NCBI RefSeq assembly: GCF_023276435.1 | Contig: NZ_JALLPO010000020.1 | Coordinates: forward strand, 110,944 to 174,943 | From: Sphaerisporangium perillae | GTDB taxonomy: Bacteria; Actinomycetota; Actinomycetes; Streptosporangiales; Streptosporangiaceae | Reading direction: 5' to 3' | DNA length: 64,000 nucleotides | The notes under the pieces: model-generated | The model's database searches: none | Seen by the model: only the letters and a program-made list of their open reading frames with translations | What the model was told of the DNA's origin: nothing | Part shown: positions 36,311 through 50,543 of the stretch, one piece after another | Numbering within the stretch: position 1 is the first letter of the stretch | Layout: each line of letters begins with the position of its first letter | Made by a program: the position numbers and the translations under genes

Positions 36311-38065
36311 ATGATCCGTGTCCGCGGTGTCGTGGTGCCCACCGATGAGGTCGTGGATCTCTACGCGGACAAGATGACCTTCCAGGACCTCGATCCCCGG
36401 ACGCCTGTGCTCGTGGGCGTGGGACAGGCGTCGGAGCGCATTGACCGACCCGGCTACCAGCGCCTGTCGCCGGTCGGGCTCGCCGCCGCGGCGGCCCGCG
36501 CGGCCATCGCCGACACCGGCGCGGACGCCGCGGTGGTCGCCGCCGCCGTCGACACCGTGGCCGGAGTGCGGCAGTTCGAGATCTCCTCACCAGGCGCCCG
36601 GGCGCCGCTGGGCAGGTCCACCAACTATCCGCGCTCCGTCGCCGATCGGGTGGGGGCCGACCCCGGCCGGGCGATCCTCGAAGTGGCCGGCGGGCAGGGG
36701 CCCCAGCATCTGGTCAACGAGTTCGCGGCCACGATCGCGGCCGGATCGGCCGAGGCGGTGCTCATCTTCGGCTCCGAGGCGATCTCGACGGCGCGGCACC
36801 TGGCCAAGGCGCAGGACAGGCCGGACTTCACCGAGGCCATCGAAGGCGACCTGGAGGACCGCGGCTACGGCCTGAAGGGCCTGTTCTCCCGCTTTCAGGC
36901 CTCCCACGGGCTGACGGACGCGCCCAGCCAGTACGCGCTGTTCGACAACGCGCGCCGGGCCCGCCTCAAGCAGACCAAGGAGGAGTACGCCGCCGGGATG
37001 GGCGCGCTGTTCGCCCCGTTCACCAAGGTCGCCGCCGCCAACCCGCACGCCGCCGCCCCCACCGAGCGGAGCGCGGCGGAACTGGTCACCCCGACCGAGA
37101 CGAACAGGCTCATCGCCGAGCCGTACACCCGCTACGTCGTCGCACGCGAGAAGGTCAACCAGGGGGCCGCCGTCCTGCTGATGTCCGTGGCCGCCGCCCG
37201 GCGGCTCGGCGTCCCGCGGGACAGGTGGGTCTTCCTGCACGGCCACGCGGACCTGCGCGAGCGCGACCTGCTGGACCGCGCCGACCTCAGCGCGAGCCCT
37301 GCCGCCGTCATGGCCGCCCGGCACGCCCTTGACCTGGCCGGCGTCGGCGTCGACGACCTCGCGGCCATCGACCTGTACAGCTGCTTCCCCATCGCGGTGT
37401 CCAACGTCTGCGACGGCCTCGGCCTGCCCGTCGACGGCACCCGCGAACTGACGGTGACGGGCGGGCTGCCCTTCTTCGGCGGAGCGGGCAACAACTACTC
37501 GATGCACGCGATCGCCGAGGTCGTACAGCGGCTGCGCGCGCGCCCCGGCGCGTACGGGATGGTGGGCGCCAACGGCGGAACACTGAGCAAGTACTCCGTC
37601 GGGATCTACTCGACCACCCCGGCCGACTGGCGCCCGGACGCGAGCGCGGCACTGCAGGCCGAGATCGACGCCTGGCCCGCCGTCGAGCAGGCTCCCCAGG
37701 CCGACGGCTGGGGCACGATCGAGACCTACACCGTCAAGCACGGGCGCGACGGCAAGCGGACGGGCGTCGTCATCGGCCGGCTGGAGGCCGACGGCCGCCG
37801 CTTCCTGGCCATGACCGCCGACGGCGACGAGGAGATGCTCGGCCTGCTCGGCACCGGCGAGCCCATCGGCCGGCGCGTCCACGTGCGATCCTTCGGGTTC
37901 GGCAACCGGGTGACCACCGGCGACACCAGGATGGACGAGCTGTTCCCGCCCAGGCCCGCCGTCCTGCGCGACGACTACGAGCACGTCCTGGTGCGCCGGG
38001 ACGGGCACATCCTGGAGATCACCATCAACCGGCCCGACACGACGCCACCGCACGCTTCGCGCTGA
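36311..38065 (+). CDS. Thiolase-like acyl-CoA acetyltransferase with degenerate C-terminal fusion
   Basis: The 584-residue protein carries a thiolase fold: TPVLVGVGQASERID at ~35-49, GSAEAVLIFGSEAI, DLYSCFPIAVSNVC (Cys/His active-site region), TGGLPFFGGAGNNYSMHAI and MVGANGGTLSKYSVGIYST. A C-terminal OB-like segment ends near 535. The last ~25 residues (HVLVRRDGHILEITINRPD) are the N-terminus of an enoyl-CoA hydratase, after which a deletion/frameshift gives TTPPHASR and stop. So a hydratase gene lost its middle and its start became fused here. Members act in fatty-acid or steroid side-chain breakdown. The start could be 36311 or a Met at ~36374 (MTFQDLDP). Confidence 0.8.
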   Translation: MIRVRGVVVPTDEVVDLYADKMTFQDLDPRTPVLVGVGQASERIDRPGYQRLSPVGLAAAAARAAIADTGADAAVVAAAVDTVAGVRQFEISSPGARAPLGRSTNYPRSVADRVGADPGRAILEVAGGQGPQHLVNEFAATIAAGSAEAVLIFGSEAISTARHLAKAQDRPDFTEAIEGDLEDRGYGLKGLFSRFQASHGLTDAPSQYALFDNARRARLKQTKEEYAAGMGALFAPFTKVAAANPHAAAPTERSAAELVTPTETNRLIAEPYTRYVVAREKVNQGAAVLLMSVAAARRLGVPRDRWVFLHGHADLRERDLLDRADLSASPAAVMAARHALDLAGVGVDDLAAIDLYSCFPIAVSNVCDGLGLPVDGTRELTVTGGLPFFGGAGNNYSMHAIAEVVQRLRARPGAYGMVGANGGTLSKYSVGIYSTTPADWRPDASAALQAEIDAWPAVEQAPQADGWGTIETYTVKHGRDGKRTGVVIGRLEADGRRFLAMTADGDEEMLGLLGTGEPIGRRVHVRSFGFGNRVTTGDTRMDELFPPRPAVLRDDYEHVLVRRDGHILEITINRPDTTPPHASR

Positions 38066-38121
38066 GCGAGGTCAAGGTCGGCCTGGTCGCGGGCGCCGGC
38101 GGCTTCAACAGCTCGATATAG
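38044..38121 (+). pseudogene. 3' remnant of enoyl-CoA hydratase
   Basis: In the frame after the thiolase stop region the DNA encodes ATARFALSEVKVGLVAGAGG and ends NSSI-stop (TAG 38119-38121). FALSEVKVGLVAGAGG is the oxyanion-hole/active-site segment of crotonases. About 100 expected residues between the fused N-terminus and this part are missing, as is the rest of the C-terminus. Confidence 0.7.
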
Positions 38122-38122
38122 G

Positions 38123-38956
38123 TCATCGGCCCTGCGCGTTCGCGTTCCCGGTCGTTCTCGGGAGCGCCTTGACCAGCGTGGCGGATATGGCCTGGGCCGT
38201 CCGCCGGACCAGGTCGGTGACCTCGGCCGAGGCCGCGGCCGAGGGCGGCCCCGCCACGCCGACCGCCATGCGGACCTTCCCGTCGGCGCCGAACACCGGG
38301 GCCGCCGTGCACACGACCCCCTCGGCGAACTCCTCCCTCGAATAGGCGACGCCCCGGCTGCGGACCGCGCACAGCTCCCGATCGAGGGCGGCGCTCCCGA
38401 CGATGGTGCGGCGGGTGAGCTTCTGCGGGGTCCCGCGGTCGCGGAGGTCCGCGTTGAGGTCGTGGCTGAACGCGAGCAGCACCTTGCCGGTCGCGGTGCA
38501 GTACAGAGGCGCGCGGTCGGCCGCGTCGGAGGGGGAGTTCACCCGGCCGTGCCCGTAGACGCGCTCGACGTAGGCGACCTCCAGCCCGCGGGGGACGGCC
38601 AGGTTGACCGTCTGCCGGGTCAGCTCATGCAGGCGGACGATGTACGGCAGGACGAGGCGCCGCGTGCCGGCGGTCATCCTCGGCCCCGCGCCGGCCAGGG
38701 CGGCCAGATGGTCCCCGGCGGCGTAGTCGATGCCGATCCGCTGCGCGAACCCCTGCCTGCACAGCACGGCGAGCAGGCGGTAGGCCGTCGTCTTGGGCAG
38801 CCCGGTGCGCCTGGCGAGCTCCGCCAGGCTCATCGGCTGGTGAGCCGTGCTCAGTGCCGCCAGGAGTGTCAGCCCTTTCTCCAGGCTGCCCGGCTGCGGA
38901 TGGACCTGCACCAGATGGGGCGGCGGCGCTTCTTCCGGGGAGGCGTTCAGCGACAT
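38123..38956 (-). CDS. IclR-family transcriptional regulator
   Basis: The start at 38956 (MSLNASPEEAPPPHLVQV) gives 277 residues, with the IclR winged helix LEKGLTLLAALSTAHQPMSLAELARRTGLPKTTAY trimmed to its key words LAELARRTGLPKTTAYRLL. The effector domain has YCTATGKVLLAF, RSRGVAYSREEFAEGVVCTAAPV and AVGVAGP. IclR proteins usually control neighbouring catabolic genes; the adjacent thiolase/hydratase locus would be a natural target, although now partly ruined. The long upstream frame to 39352 is not family-like. Confidence 0.92.
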   Translation of the reverse strand: MSLNASPEEAPPPHLVQVHPQPGSLEKGLTLLAALSTAHQPMSLAELARRTGLPKTTAYRLLAVLCRQGFAQRIGIDYAAGDHLAALAGAGPRMTAGTRRLVLPYIVRLHELTRQTVNLAVPRGLEVAYVERVYGHGRVNSPSDAADRAPLYCTATGKVLLAFSHDLNADLRDRGTPQKLTRRTIVGSAALDRELCAVRSRGVAYSREEFAEGVVCTAAPVFGADGKVRMAVGVAGPPSAAASAEVTDLVRRTAQAISATLVKALPRTTGNANAQGR

Positions 38957-39245
38957 TCGTTGCGACGCACCTAACGGGCGATGGGAACGCGTGTCCCATG
39001 GGGGATTCGGTAAGCGATGACTACCCACGGCGATAGGTCGGCACACCATGTGATGGCGGAAGCCGGGGCGGACCATGACCCGTCCGAGTTCCCCCTGGTC
39101 AGCGGTTCGGGCGATGTGGCCGCGAGTGCCGCCGTGAGGCGGGCGCGGCGAACGACGCGTTTCGCTGGCCGGAATGGGGTCTACCACTTGGCGTGATCGA
39201 TCAATAACGTTCCGTGCGTCGAGCTTCCTGCGAGGGGGACACGCG

Positions 39246-40316
39246 ATGACCATGGATACCGGGCGGACGTCGGTCGCGCGGACCGAAGATCGGATCAGAG
39301 AGCTCGTCGATCGCAGGCTGGCCGGATTCCTCGACGAGCACGCCGCGCTCATCGCCGACCCCGCCGTGACCGCGGCTCACCGGCTGCTGCGCGACTTCAT
39401 CCTCGGCGGCGGCAAGCGGGTCCGGCCGTTGCTGTGTTACTGGGGGTGGCGGGGCGCGGGCGGCACCGACTGCGACCAGATCATCTCGGCGGGATCCGCC
39501 CTCGAGCTCTGCCACGCCGGCCTGCTCATCCACGACGACATCATGGACAGCAGCGACCTGCGCCGGGGCCGCCCCACCATGCACCGCAGCCTCGCGGGGC
39601 TGTACGGGGGCCCGGCGGCGGGGGCGTTCGGGCAGGCCGCGGCGATCCTGCTGGGAGTGCTCACCCTGGCCTGGTCCGACGAGCTGCTCTCCGTCAGCGA
39701 GGTCGAGCCGCCCCGCCTCCGGGCCGCGCGGGCGCTGTTCGACCGGCTGCGGACCGAGGTGATCACCGGCCAGTACCTCGACATCCTCGCGCAGGTCGGC
39801 GACCCGCCCACCGTCGAGCAGTCCCTCATGATGATCCGCTACAAGACGGCGAAGTACACGGTCGAGCGCCCGTTGCAGATCGGCGGTGCGCTGGCGGGCG
39901 CGGAGCAGTCCCTTCTCGACGTGTACTCCCGGTTCGGCGTGCCGCTGGGCGAGGCGTTCCAGCTCCGCGACGACGTCCTCGGCATGTTCGGCGATCCCCG
40001 GCGCACCGGGAAGTCGGCCATGGACGACCTGAGGGAGGGCAAGTACACCATCCTCGTCGCCCACGCCCTCCAGCACGCCTCGCCGGGCGAGGTCCTCCAC
40101 TTCAGGACCTGGCACGGCAACGCCGAGCTCACCGACCAGCGTGCGGCGGAGCTGAGGCGCATCGTGGTCGACAGCGGCGCCCTGGCGCGCGTCGAGACGA
40201 TGATCGAGGAGCGTGCCCGCCTGGCGATCGGCGAACTGCGCGCCGCGCCGATCGACGAGGAGGCCAGAGACGGGCTGGCCGCCCTGGCCGACAGCCTCAT
40301 CCACCGCACCCGATGA
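39246..40316 (+). CDS. Polyprenyl diphosphate synthase
   Basis: The 356-residue trans-prenyltransferase has GGGKRVRP (substrate-binding), the first aspartate motif DDIMD (97-101) followed by RRGRPTMHR, GQYLDI, KTAKYTVERPL and the second motif DDVLG (242-246) with GKSAMDDLREGKYT. A Cys/His pair before the first motif (LELCHAGLLIHDD) hints at C15-C20 products, but chain length cannot be read safely. ATG 39246 follows GAGGGGGACAC. It heads the encapsulin-geosmin gene group and would supply FPP or GPP to the synthase; Family 2B encapsulins are known to carry polyprenyl transferases as cargo. Confidence 0.9.
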   Translation: MTMDTGRTSVARTEDRIRELVDRRLAGFLDEHAALIADPAVTAAHRLLRDFILGGGKRVRPLLCYWGWRGAGGTDCDQIISAGSALELCHAGLLIHDDIMDSSDLRRGRPTMHRSLAGLYGGPAAGAFGQAAAILLGVLTLAWSDELLSVSEVEPPRLRAARALFDRLRTEVITGQYLDILAQVGDPPTVEQSLMMIRYKTAKYTVERPLQIGGALAGAEQSLLDVYSRFGVPLGEAFQLRDDVLGMFGDPRRTGKSAMDDLREGKYTILVAHALQHASPGEVLHFRTWHGNAELTDQRAAELRRIVVDSGALARVETMIEERARLAIGELRAAPIDEEARDGLAALADSLIHRTR

Positions 40317-40496
40317 GGGGACGCGCGCACCCGAGCGGTGAAGCACGTCCGCGGAACGATCCACCCGCGTGGTGACGCGACGCCGCGGACGTCCTGACCA
40401 GGTCGTCCAGCTCGCCCCGGCCAGGCCGGCACTTCACCCACCCAGCCAACACTTCACCCCGACCAGTTCGCCAACACAGAACAGGTGGTGTTCCTC

Positions 40497-45188
<4,692 letters not shown>

Positions 45189-45192
45189 GGCG

Positions 45193-45258
45193 CCGGCGAG
45201 AACGAGATCGGGCGCCCCCCGGCGAGAACGAGATCGGGCGCCCCCGGCGAAAACCAGA
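45193..45258. repeat. 25-26-bp tandem repeat directly after the shell-2 stop
   Basis: Units starting CCGGCGAGAACGAGATCGGG lie at 45193 and 45219, with a partial one at 45244 (CCGGCGAAAACCAGAT). The array begins four bases after the stop codon and separates the shell gene from the methyltransferase. Confidence 0.85.
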
Positions 45259-45293
45259 TGCCGACATCCCGGTCATCTCGCCATGATCAGGGC

Positions 45294-45992
45294 ATGCACT
45301 CCTCTTGGTTGATCGACGAGCTGGCATACGCCGGTCCAGAGCACCTCGATCCGGCCTTCATCGCCGGGTACGACCGCAAGCAGGGGTATCCCGACCCCAG
45401 CGAAGATCTGGTCGTGCTCGGTGAACACGGTGTGGGCGAAGGCGCGACCGTGGTGGATCTCGCCGCGGGGACGGGGCAGTTCACCCTGGCCGCCGCGCGG
45501 CGGTTCCGGCGCGTGGTGGCCGTGGACGTGTCTCCCGCGATGCAGGACCACCTGCGCGGGCGCGCCGGCGACGCCGGGCTGGCGAACATCGACTTCGTCC
45601 GGGCCGGGTTCCTGTCGTACGAGCATGCCGGACCGCCGGTTGACGCGGTGTACACCCGGAACGCCCTGCACCAGCTGCCCGACTTCTTCAAGGCGATCGC
45701 GCTGGACCGCATTTCCGGCCTGCTGCGACCGGGCGGGATCCTGCGCCTGCACGATCTGATCTACGACTTCCGGCCGGCCGAGGCGCAGGAGGTCTTCGGC
45801 CGCTGGTTCGCGGACGCGGTCACCGATCCCGCGGAGGGGTACACCGCCGAGGAGTACGCCGAACACGTTCGCACGGAGTTCAGCACCTTCCGCTGGCTGC
45901 TCGAACCCATGATCGCCGCCGCCGGCTTCCGCATCACGCAGGCGGCGTTCCGCGGATCACTGTACGGCGCCTACACCTGCGTCAAACTCTGA
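45294..45992 (+). CDS. SAM-dependent class I methyltransferase
   Basis: From ATG 45294 (MHSSWLIDELAYAG) the protein has 232 residues. Motif I is ATVVDLAAGTGQFTLAAA, followed by VVAVDVSPAMQDHL and YTRNALHQLPDFFK, typical of small-molecule methyltransferases of the Methyltransf_11/25 type. It is not clearly the GPP 2-methyltransferase of 2-methylisoborneol loci, which is longer. It lies 105 bases downstream of the shell gene, past the tandem repeat, so shared transcription is possible but not certain. Its 3' end abuts a scrap of a Kelch protein on the other strand. Confidence 0.85.
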   Translation: MHSSWLIDELAYAGPEHLDPAFIAGYDRKQGYPDPSEDLVVLGEHGVGEGATVVDLAAGTGQFTLAAARRFRRVVAVDVSPAMQDHLRGRAGDAGLANIDFVRAGFLSYEHAGPPVDAVYTRNALHQLPDFFKAIALDRISGLLRPGGILRLHDLIYDFRPAEAQEVFGRWFADAVTDPAEGYTAEEYAEHVRTEFSTFRWLLEPMIAAAGFRITQAAFRGSLYGAYTCVKL

Positions 45993-46496
45993 CCCGCCCG
46001 CGCCGGACTCCCACCGCTGACCTGGCGCGCAGCCCGCCGGCATCGTGCACGCGGTGGCCCCGTGTGGAGTCCGGGCATGGGCCGGGCCCGCGCCGGGGGC
46101 GGCGCGGTCGACTCCGGTGACGATCCCGGTCAGCTTGCCCCAGTCACCGGGAGGCCGGACCGTCATCGTCACGCCGATCGGTGTCACCGCGTACGGCGTG
46201 CTGGACCTGATGCCCAGTTGGGCGGTGTAGGTGCCGGGCTGGGCCACGCCCGCCGCCGTGGTGAATCCGCACGCCGCCGCGGCCCGGTAGCGGGCGAAGT
46301 TGGCGTTCGGCAGTGCCGACCAGGTGTTCGCCGCCGGGTCGTACGCCCAGCCCTGGTTGGTCACCGTGGTCGAGTTGTTGATGACCCCGGTGGAGAGCAG
46401 CAGCAGCCCGTTGGCGGTGTCGGCGCCGGTGGCCCAGAAGTCGACCGGGAGGTCGGCGAGCTGGGTCCACGCGTGACTGCTCGGGTTGTAGGCGTC
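45957..46496 (-). pseudogene. Remnant of a secreted Kelch-repeat protein
   Basis: Read on the minus strand, DAYNPSSHAWTQLADLP and NQGWAYDPAANTWSALPN are Kelch blades. They are followed by GTYTAQLGIRSSTPYAV and a GDWGKLTGIVTG segment typical of the Ig-like/carboxypeptidase-regulatory end of actinobacterial secreted Kelch proteins. An in-frame stop at 46497-46499 truncates the 5' side, and the 3' side decays. There is no start codon or signal peptide. Confidence 0.7.
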
Positions 46497-46599
46497 CTAC
46501 GCGGTCGACATCGAAACCGGCGAGGCGCGGCAACTCGCCACCTACACCGGGCAGGACCTGTTCGGTCTGGTCCTCCCCGGCGCCGCGGGGGCGCCCTGA
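46495..46599 (+). pseudogene. 34-codon C-terminal scrap of another gene
   Basis: Immediately next to the Kelch remnant the plus strand encodes YAVDIETGEARQLATYTG and then QDLFGLVLPGAAGAP before TGA 46597-46599. The style is that of a beta-propeller (PD40/WD-like) lipoprotein C-terminus. No upstream part exists, so the junction at ~46496 is a deletion or recombination point. Confidence 0.5.
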
Positions 46600-46640
46600 C
46601 TCGGGGACCGGCGGCCCAGGTGGGGCCGCCGGCCTCGTCG

Positions 46641-48905
46641 TCACGGGCTCGTCAGCTCATACGTCCGCACGTAGTCGAACGTCGCCGTCGCGCCCGCCGC
46701 GTTCATCGAGACCAGGCCGATCTTGACGGGTCCGGTGCGCGGGAGCGACCAGGTTCCGCCCCACGTCCAGTTCGTCCCATCGGTGCTGGACGCCATCCGG
46801 ACGTCGTGCTCGTTGTTCGCGGCGTCGTAGCGGTACAGGAGGCGAAGCCACGTGGTGCCCGCGGCCGGGCCGCCGAACATCGGGGCGTTGGCGACCGCGG
46901 TGGGCGGGGTCGTGCCGGGACGCGGGCCCTCCTTGCCGAACTCGGTCTGGTGCAGGACCGCGCCGCCGCCTTGGGCCAGGGGCAGGACCGTGTGGGTCAG
47001 CTTGAAGTAGCGGTCGTCGTTCTCATACAGCACGAGCCCGGCCTGCTGGTTGCCCTTGGTGCCGTTGAAATCGAGCTTCGTCTCGACGACGAAGTCGCCG
47101 GCGGGAGCGTCCCGGGTGAGGACCGACGCGGTGTTGGTCTCTCTGAAGAGCTCGGCGTTCTGCGTCGGCCAGACCAGGGCGCCCCCCGACTGGTCGGCCG
47201 CGGCCTTGCGCACCCACTCCCAGCCGACCGGCGCTCCCGAGCCGCTGAACTCGTCGGAGTACGCCGTGAGCTGCGACCCCAGCACGGGATCGGACACCCG
47301 CGAGGTCACCGGCTCGTAGAGCGGCGCGGCCCCGATGTTGTCGGCCTCGGCCGCCCCCCGCGAGGCCGCCCCGATGGAGCCCGACGTGGGGGAGCCGTCC
47401 GGCAGCGTCATGGTCACGGTCGACACCGCGTCCCTGAGCCGGTCGGCCGTCACCCACGTGACGAGCGTGTTCCCGCGCCGCTCGGCGGCGAGGTTGTGCC
47501 AGGAGCCGTAGTCGAACGAGGGCGGCAGCGCGCTGCTGAGCGTCGTCGTCACCCCGCGCACCTTGGCCGTCACGACGAGGCTCCGCTGGGCGCGGTCGAT
47601 CCAGGCGGTCACATTGTTCGCGCCGTTCGCGTAGGTCACGACGAGCCCGGCGGCGGTGCCGCTCGACCCCAGCCGCAGGTCGGCCTCCACGCGCAGGTCG
47701 CCGCGCACGGTCGCGGTGCTCAGCTCGCGCGTCGATCCCTTGCCCGAGAGGTACCCGAGCGAGTCGGGATCGGAGGCGGGTTTCCACGGGCCGGTCCACC
47801 CCGACAGCCCTGAGTTGAACGTGCTGCCGACCGTCCACGTGGTGACCGGCGCGGGCTGCGGGCCCGTGGACGGTCCGGCCCCGGCTCGCACGACCGGCCA
47901 GCCGTCGATCCAGTCAAGCCGGTCGATCATGAGCGACCGCCGGCTCAGATTGCTGATCGTCGTTCCCCACGTCGTCGTGACCGGGCCGAACTCCGGGGTG
48001 GACGACGGGATCGCGTGGTAGACCAGCCAGTCCTGCCCGCTGAGGTCGGTCTGGATGGCGTTGTGCCCGGGGCCGGCCCAGCCGTTCCCATTGGCCGCGA
48101 GGACGATGCCGTCCTTGCTGGTCAGGTCCATCAGGTCGACGCCGCTCGGCGTCGTGAACGGCCCGAGCGGGTTGTCGGCGCGGCCGACCTTGACGGTGTA
48201 GCCGCTGAACGCGCCGTCGCAGCACCCGGCGTCGGAGTAGAACAGGTAGTACCGCCCGTCCCGCCGGACGACGAACCCGCCCTCCATCCGCCGTCCGCGC
48301 GCGACCTGCGTGACCGGGCCGGCGATCGCGGTCGCGGTGGCGTTCATCTTCGCGCCGCAGATCGTGTCGTAGCTGCCCCAGTAGAGGTAGTTGTCGCCGT
48401 TGATGTCGGTGTACATGGCCTGGTCGATGTTGCCGGTCGGGCAGCCGCTGCCGCCCGCCGGGACGATCAGTCCGTGGTCGGTCCAGGGTCCGGTCGGCCG
48501 CGGGCTGGTCGCGAGCGCGACGCCACCGCCCGACAGCGAGTACGTGAGGTGGTAGGACCCGTCGACGTACCTGATGTCCGGCGCCCAGGGGCGGGTGCCG
48601 TTCGGCCACCACGAGGGGTGGTCCGCCGCGGAGTAGACGTCTCCGGAGTACGTCCAGTGGATCATGTCGGGGGAGCTGAGCATCGGCAGGATGTGCTCGG
48701 TCGTGCCCTGGATCGGGTTCGTGGTGCCGTAGGCGTACCAGAGCCCGTCCTTGCCCCGGATCATCGTGGGGTCGGGGAAGGTGTTCACCACGCCGCTGGT
48801 CACGGGGTTGGTGTAGGTGGGTCCGTCCGCCTGCGCTGGAGGCGTCGGGACCACGACGGACGCGAGGAGCAAGGCTGCGATCACCAGTGGTCTCACGGCG
48901 AGCAC
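46641..48905 (-). CDS. Secreted glycoside hydrolase family 43-like protein
   Basis: From GTG 48905 the protein has 754 residues, beginning with a signal peptide (VRPLVIAALLLASVVV, cleavage after AQA). The GH43 five-bladed propeller follows: NTFPDPTMIRGKDGLWYAYGT (catalytic base Asp), WAPDIRYVDGSYHLTYS (pKa-modulating Asp), and RRMEGGFVVRRDGRYYLFYS with the acid Glu. Two further beta-sandwich domains occupy ~330-530 and ~540-754, the latter resembling the DUF1349/xylosidase C-terminal fold. GH43 enzymes attack arabinan, xylan or related side chains. The start is uncertain (GTG 48896 and ATG 49028 also in frame). The regulator next door (ROK) may control it. Confidence 0.85.
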   Translation of the reverse strand: MLAVRPLVIAALLLASVVVPTPPAQADGPTYTNPVTSGVVNTFPDPTMIRGKDGLWYAYGTTNPIQGTTEHILPMLSSPDMIHWTYSGDVYSAADHPSWWPNGTRPWAPDIRYVDGSYHLTYSLSGGGVALATSPRPTGPWTDHGLIVPAGGSGCPTGNIDQAMYTDINGDNYLYWGSYDTICGAKMNATATAIAGPVTQVARGRRMEGGFVVRRDGRYYLFYSDAGCCDGAFSGYTVKVGRADNPLGPFTTPSGVDLMDLTSKDGIVLAANGNGWAGPGHNAIQTDLSGQDWLVYHAIPSSTPEFGPVTTTWGTTISNLSRRSLMIDRLDWIDGWPVVRAGAGPSTGPQPAPVTTWTVGSTFNSGLSGWTGPWKPASDPDSLGYLSGKGSTRELSTATVRGDLRVEADLRLGSSGTAAGLVVTYANGANNVTAWIDRAQRSLVVTAKVRGVTTTLSSALPPSFDYGSWHNLAAERRGNTLVTWVTADRLRDAVSTVTMTLPDGSPTSGSIGAASRGAAEADNIGAAPLYEPVTSRVSDPVLGSQLTAYSDEFSGSGAPVGWEWVRKAAADQSGGALVWPTQNAELFRETNTASVLTRDAPAGDFVVETKLDFNGTKGNQQAGLVLYENDDRYFKLTHTVLPLAQGGGAVLHQTEFGKEGPRPGTTPPTAVANAPMFGGPAAGTTWLRLLYRYDAANNEHDVRMASSTDGTNWTWGGTWSLPRTGPVKIGLVSMNAAGATATFDYVRTYELTSP

Positions 48906-49326
48906 CGTAGACAGGTGAGATTTCTCCGTCGAGACCTCGGCAGAATCACGCGTCACATTCCCCGGCCCCGGCGGCGGTGCGCCCGGCCGCCCGGCCCGGC
49001 CTTCTCGTCGCCTCGGCGGCACCGCCATGGGAGCCGATCAGAGCGCTCACCTGGGCGCTCTGGCGACCGCTCGGCGAGCGATCCGCGCCGGCGAGAGACT
49101 TTCGTTCGGAGCTTTGACAGATTTATGGATTCTTTCTGTCGGAAGGTTGACGTAAATGCCGGGTGAAGCTTAGGTTTCGAGCGTGTCGACGCCCCGGACG
49201 GGACCGTCCTGGCGGCCGGGTACGGCGCTCACGCGTGCGGCCAGCGGTCGGCCGGCGAGCTGTTTGCACTGATCAGATGGCTTTCAACGTCTTCCGGAAA
49301 GATCTCAGGTTCTTTTTGCCACATTG
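48906..49326. promoter_or_regulatory. Divergent regulatory region between GH43 and ROK genes
   Basis: No gene seen. The part from ~49100 on is AT-rich for this DNA. It contains GACAGA-N13-TCTGTC (about 49117-49141) and the near-palindrome TCTTCCGGAAAGA (about 49290-49302), both candidate operators for the ROK repressor. ROK regulators commonly autoregulate and control a divergent sugar gene. Confidence 0.5.
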
Positions 49327-49355
49327 TTGACAGAAAAACTAGGGAACTCTATGTT
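49327..49355 (+). promoter_or_regulatory. Strong sigma-70-type promoter giving a predicted leaderless ROK mRNA
   Basis: TTGACA (49327-49332), a 17-base spacer and TATGTT (49350-49355). Transcription would start about 7 bases further on, at the ATG of the ROK gene (49362). No ribosome site precedes that ATG, consistent with a leaderless transcript. Confidence 0.75.
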
Positions 49356-49361
49356 TCCAGC

Positions 49362-50543
49362 ATGGCAACCCCCAGCGGAGTGCACGCGCTCGTCCGCCGA
49401 TCCCATGAGGAGCGGGTGCTGCGCGTGCTGCGGCAGAACGGCGCGCAGAGCCGCAACGAGATCGCCTCGCGGGTCGGCCTGTCGCGTACCACGGTCTCCG
49501 AGATCACCAGCGACCTGCTCGTCCGCGGCGCCATCAAGGTCGTCGACACCGACGCCGTCGAGCGCGTGGGCAGCGGCCGGCCGGCCGAACGGCTGGCGCT
49601 GGACCCGGGTTCCGGGCAGTACATGGGCATCGACTTCGGCCACCGCCGCGTGAACGTCGTGGTGGCCGACGCGGCGCACGACGTCATAGCGTCCGGCACG
49701 TCTCGCTACGACGAGTCGGCGCAGTGGCCCGAGCGCCTTCAGACCGCGCTGGCGTTGATCGACAGGCTGAGCGCCGACACCGGCGTCCACTACGGTGCGC
49801 TCCAGGCGATCGGGATCGGCGTGCCCGGCTGGGGCGACCACTCCCGTGCGGACGGGGTGGCGGAGCTGTTCGCCGAGCGCTTCCACGCCGCCGTGATCGT
49901 CGACAACAACGTCCGCTTCGCGGGGCTGGCCGAGGCGCTGCACGCCCAGTCCGACTCCGTGCGCGACCTCATCTACCTGCGGTTGTCCGACGGTGTCGGC
50001 GGCGGCCTCGTGGTGGGCGGCCAGCTCGCGCGGGGCCACAAGGGCTTCGCGGGCGAGCTCGGCCATGTGACCGTCGTGCCCGGCGGCGCGCAGTGCCGGT
50101 GCGGCAAGCGCGGCTGCGTGGAGACCGTCGCCTCGGTCCCGGCGATCCTCGGGCGGTGCCGCGAGCTCGGCGTGCCGGTGGAGACGCTCGACGACCTGAA
50201 GGCCGCTGTGGAGATCGCGCATCCGGTCGTCGACCAGGTGCTGCGCGACGCCGGCGCGGCCGTCGGCCAGGTGCTCGGCACCGCCGCGATGACGCTCAAC
50301 CCCAGCGAGATCGTGCTCGGTGGCGACATCGTCAAGATCGCCCCCACGTTGCTACAGCAGGTCAAGGCCACGATCACCTACGAGCTGTCGTGGCTGACCG
50401 ACGCGGCGCCGGTGGTGCGCCCGGCCCTGCTGTCGGACGACGGCGGGGCGCTCGGAGCCATCGCGGCCCTGTTCCACGAGTCCCCCCTGCTCGCCGGATA
50501 CGAAGCGAACGTGACGACGGATGGAGGCCGACAGTGGCCGTGA
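49362..50543 (+). CDS. ROK-family transcriptional regulator
   Basis: The 393-residue protein has an N-terminal winged helix ([20 protein letters not shown]) and an ROK sugar-kinase-like body: [47 protein letters not shown] and the zinc motif [20 protein letters not shown] with HxCxCGxxGC-like ligands. ROK regulators sense sugars and repress uptake genes. It is transcribed with the ABC importer (the permease gene starts inside its end), and lies next to a GH43 gene, so the signal may be a sulfated or plain sugar (inference). Confidence 0.93.
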   Translation: MATPSGVHALVRRSHEERVLRVLRQNGAQSRNEIASRVGLSRTTVSEITSDLLVRGAIKVVDTDAVERVGSGRPAERLALDPGSGQYMGIDFGHRRVNVVVADAAHDVIASGTSRYDESAQWPERLQTALALIDRLSADTGVHYGALQAIGIGVPGWGDHSRADGVAELFAERFHAAVIVDNNVRFAGLAEALHAQSDSVRDLIYLRLSDGVGGGLVVGGQLARGHKGFAGELGHVTVVPGGAQCRCGKRGCVETVASVPAILGRCRELGVPVETLDDLKAAVEIAHPVVDQVLRDAGAAVGQVLGTAAMTLNPSEIVLGGDIVKIAPTLLQQVKATITYELSWLTDAAPVVRPALLSDDGGALGAIAALFHESPLLAGYEANVTTDGGRQWP

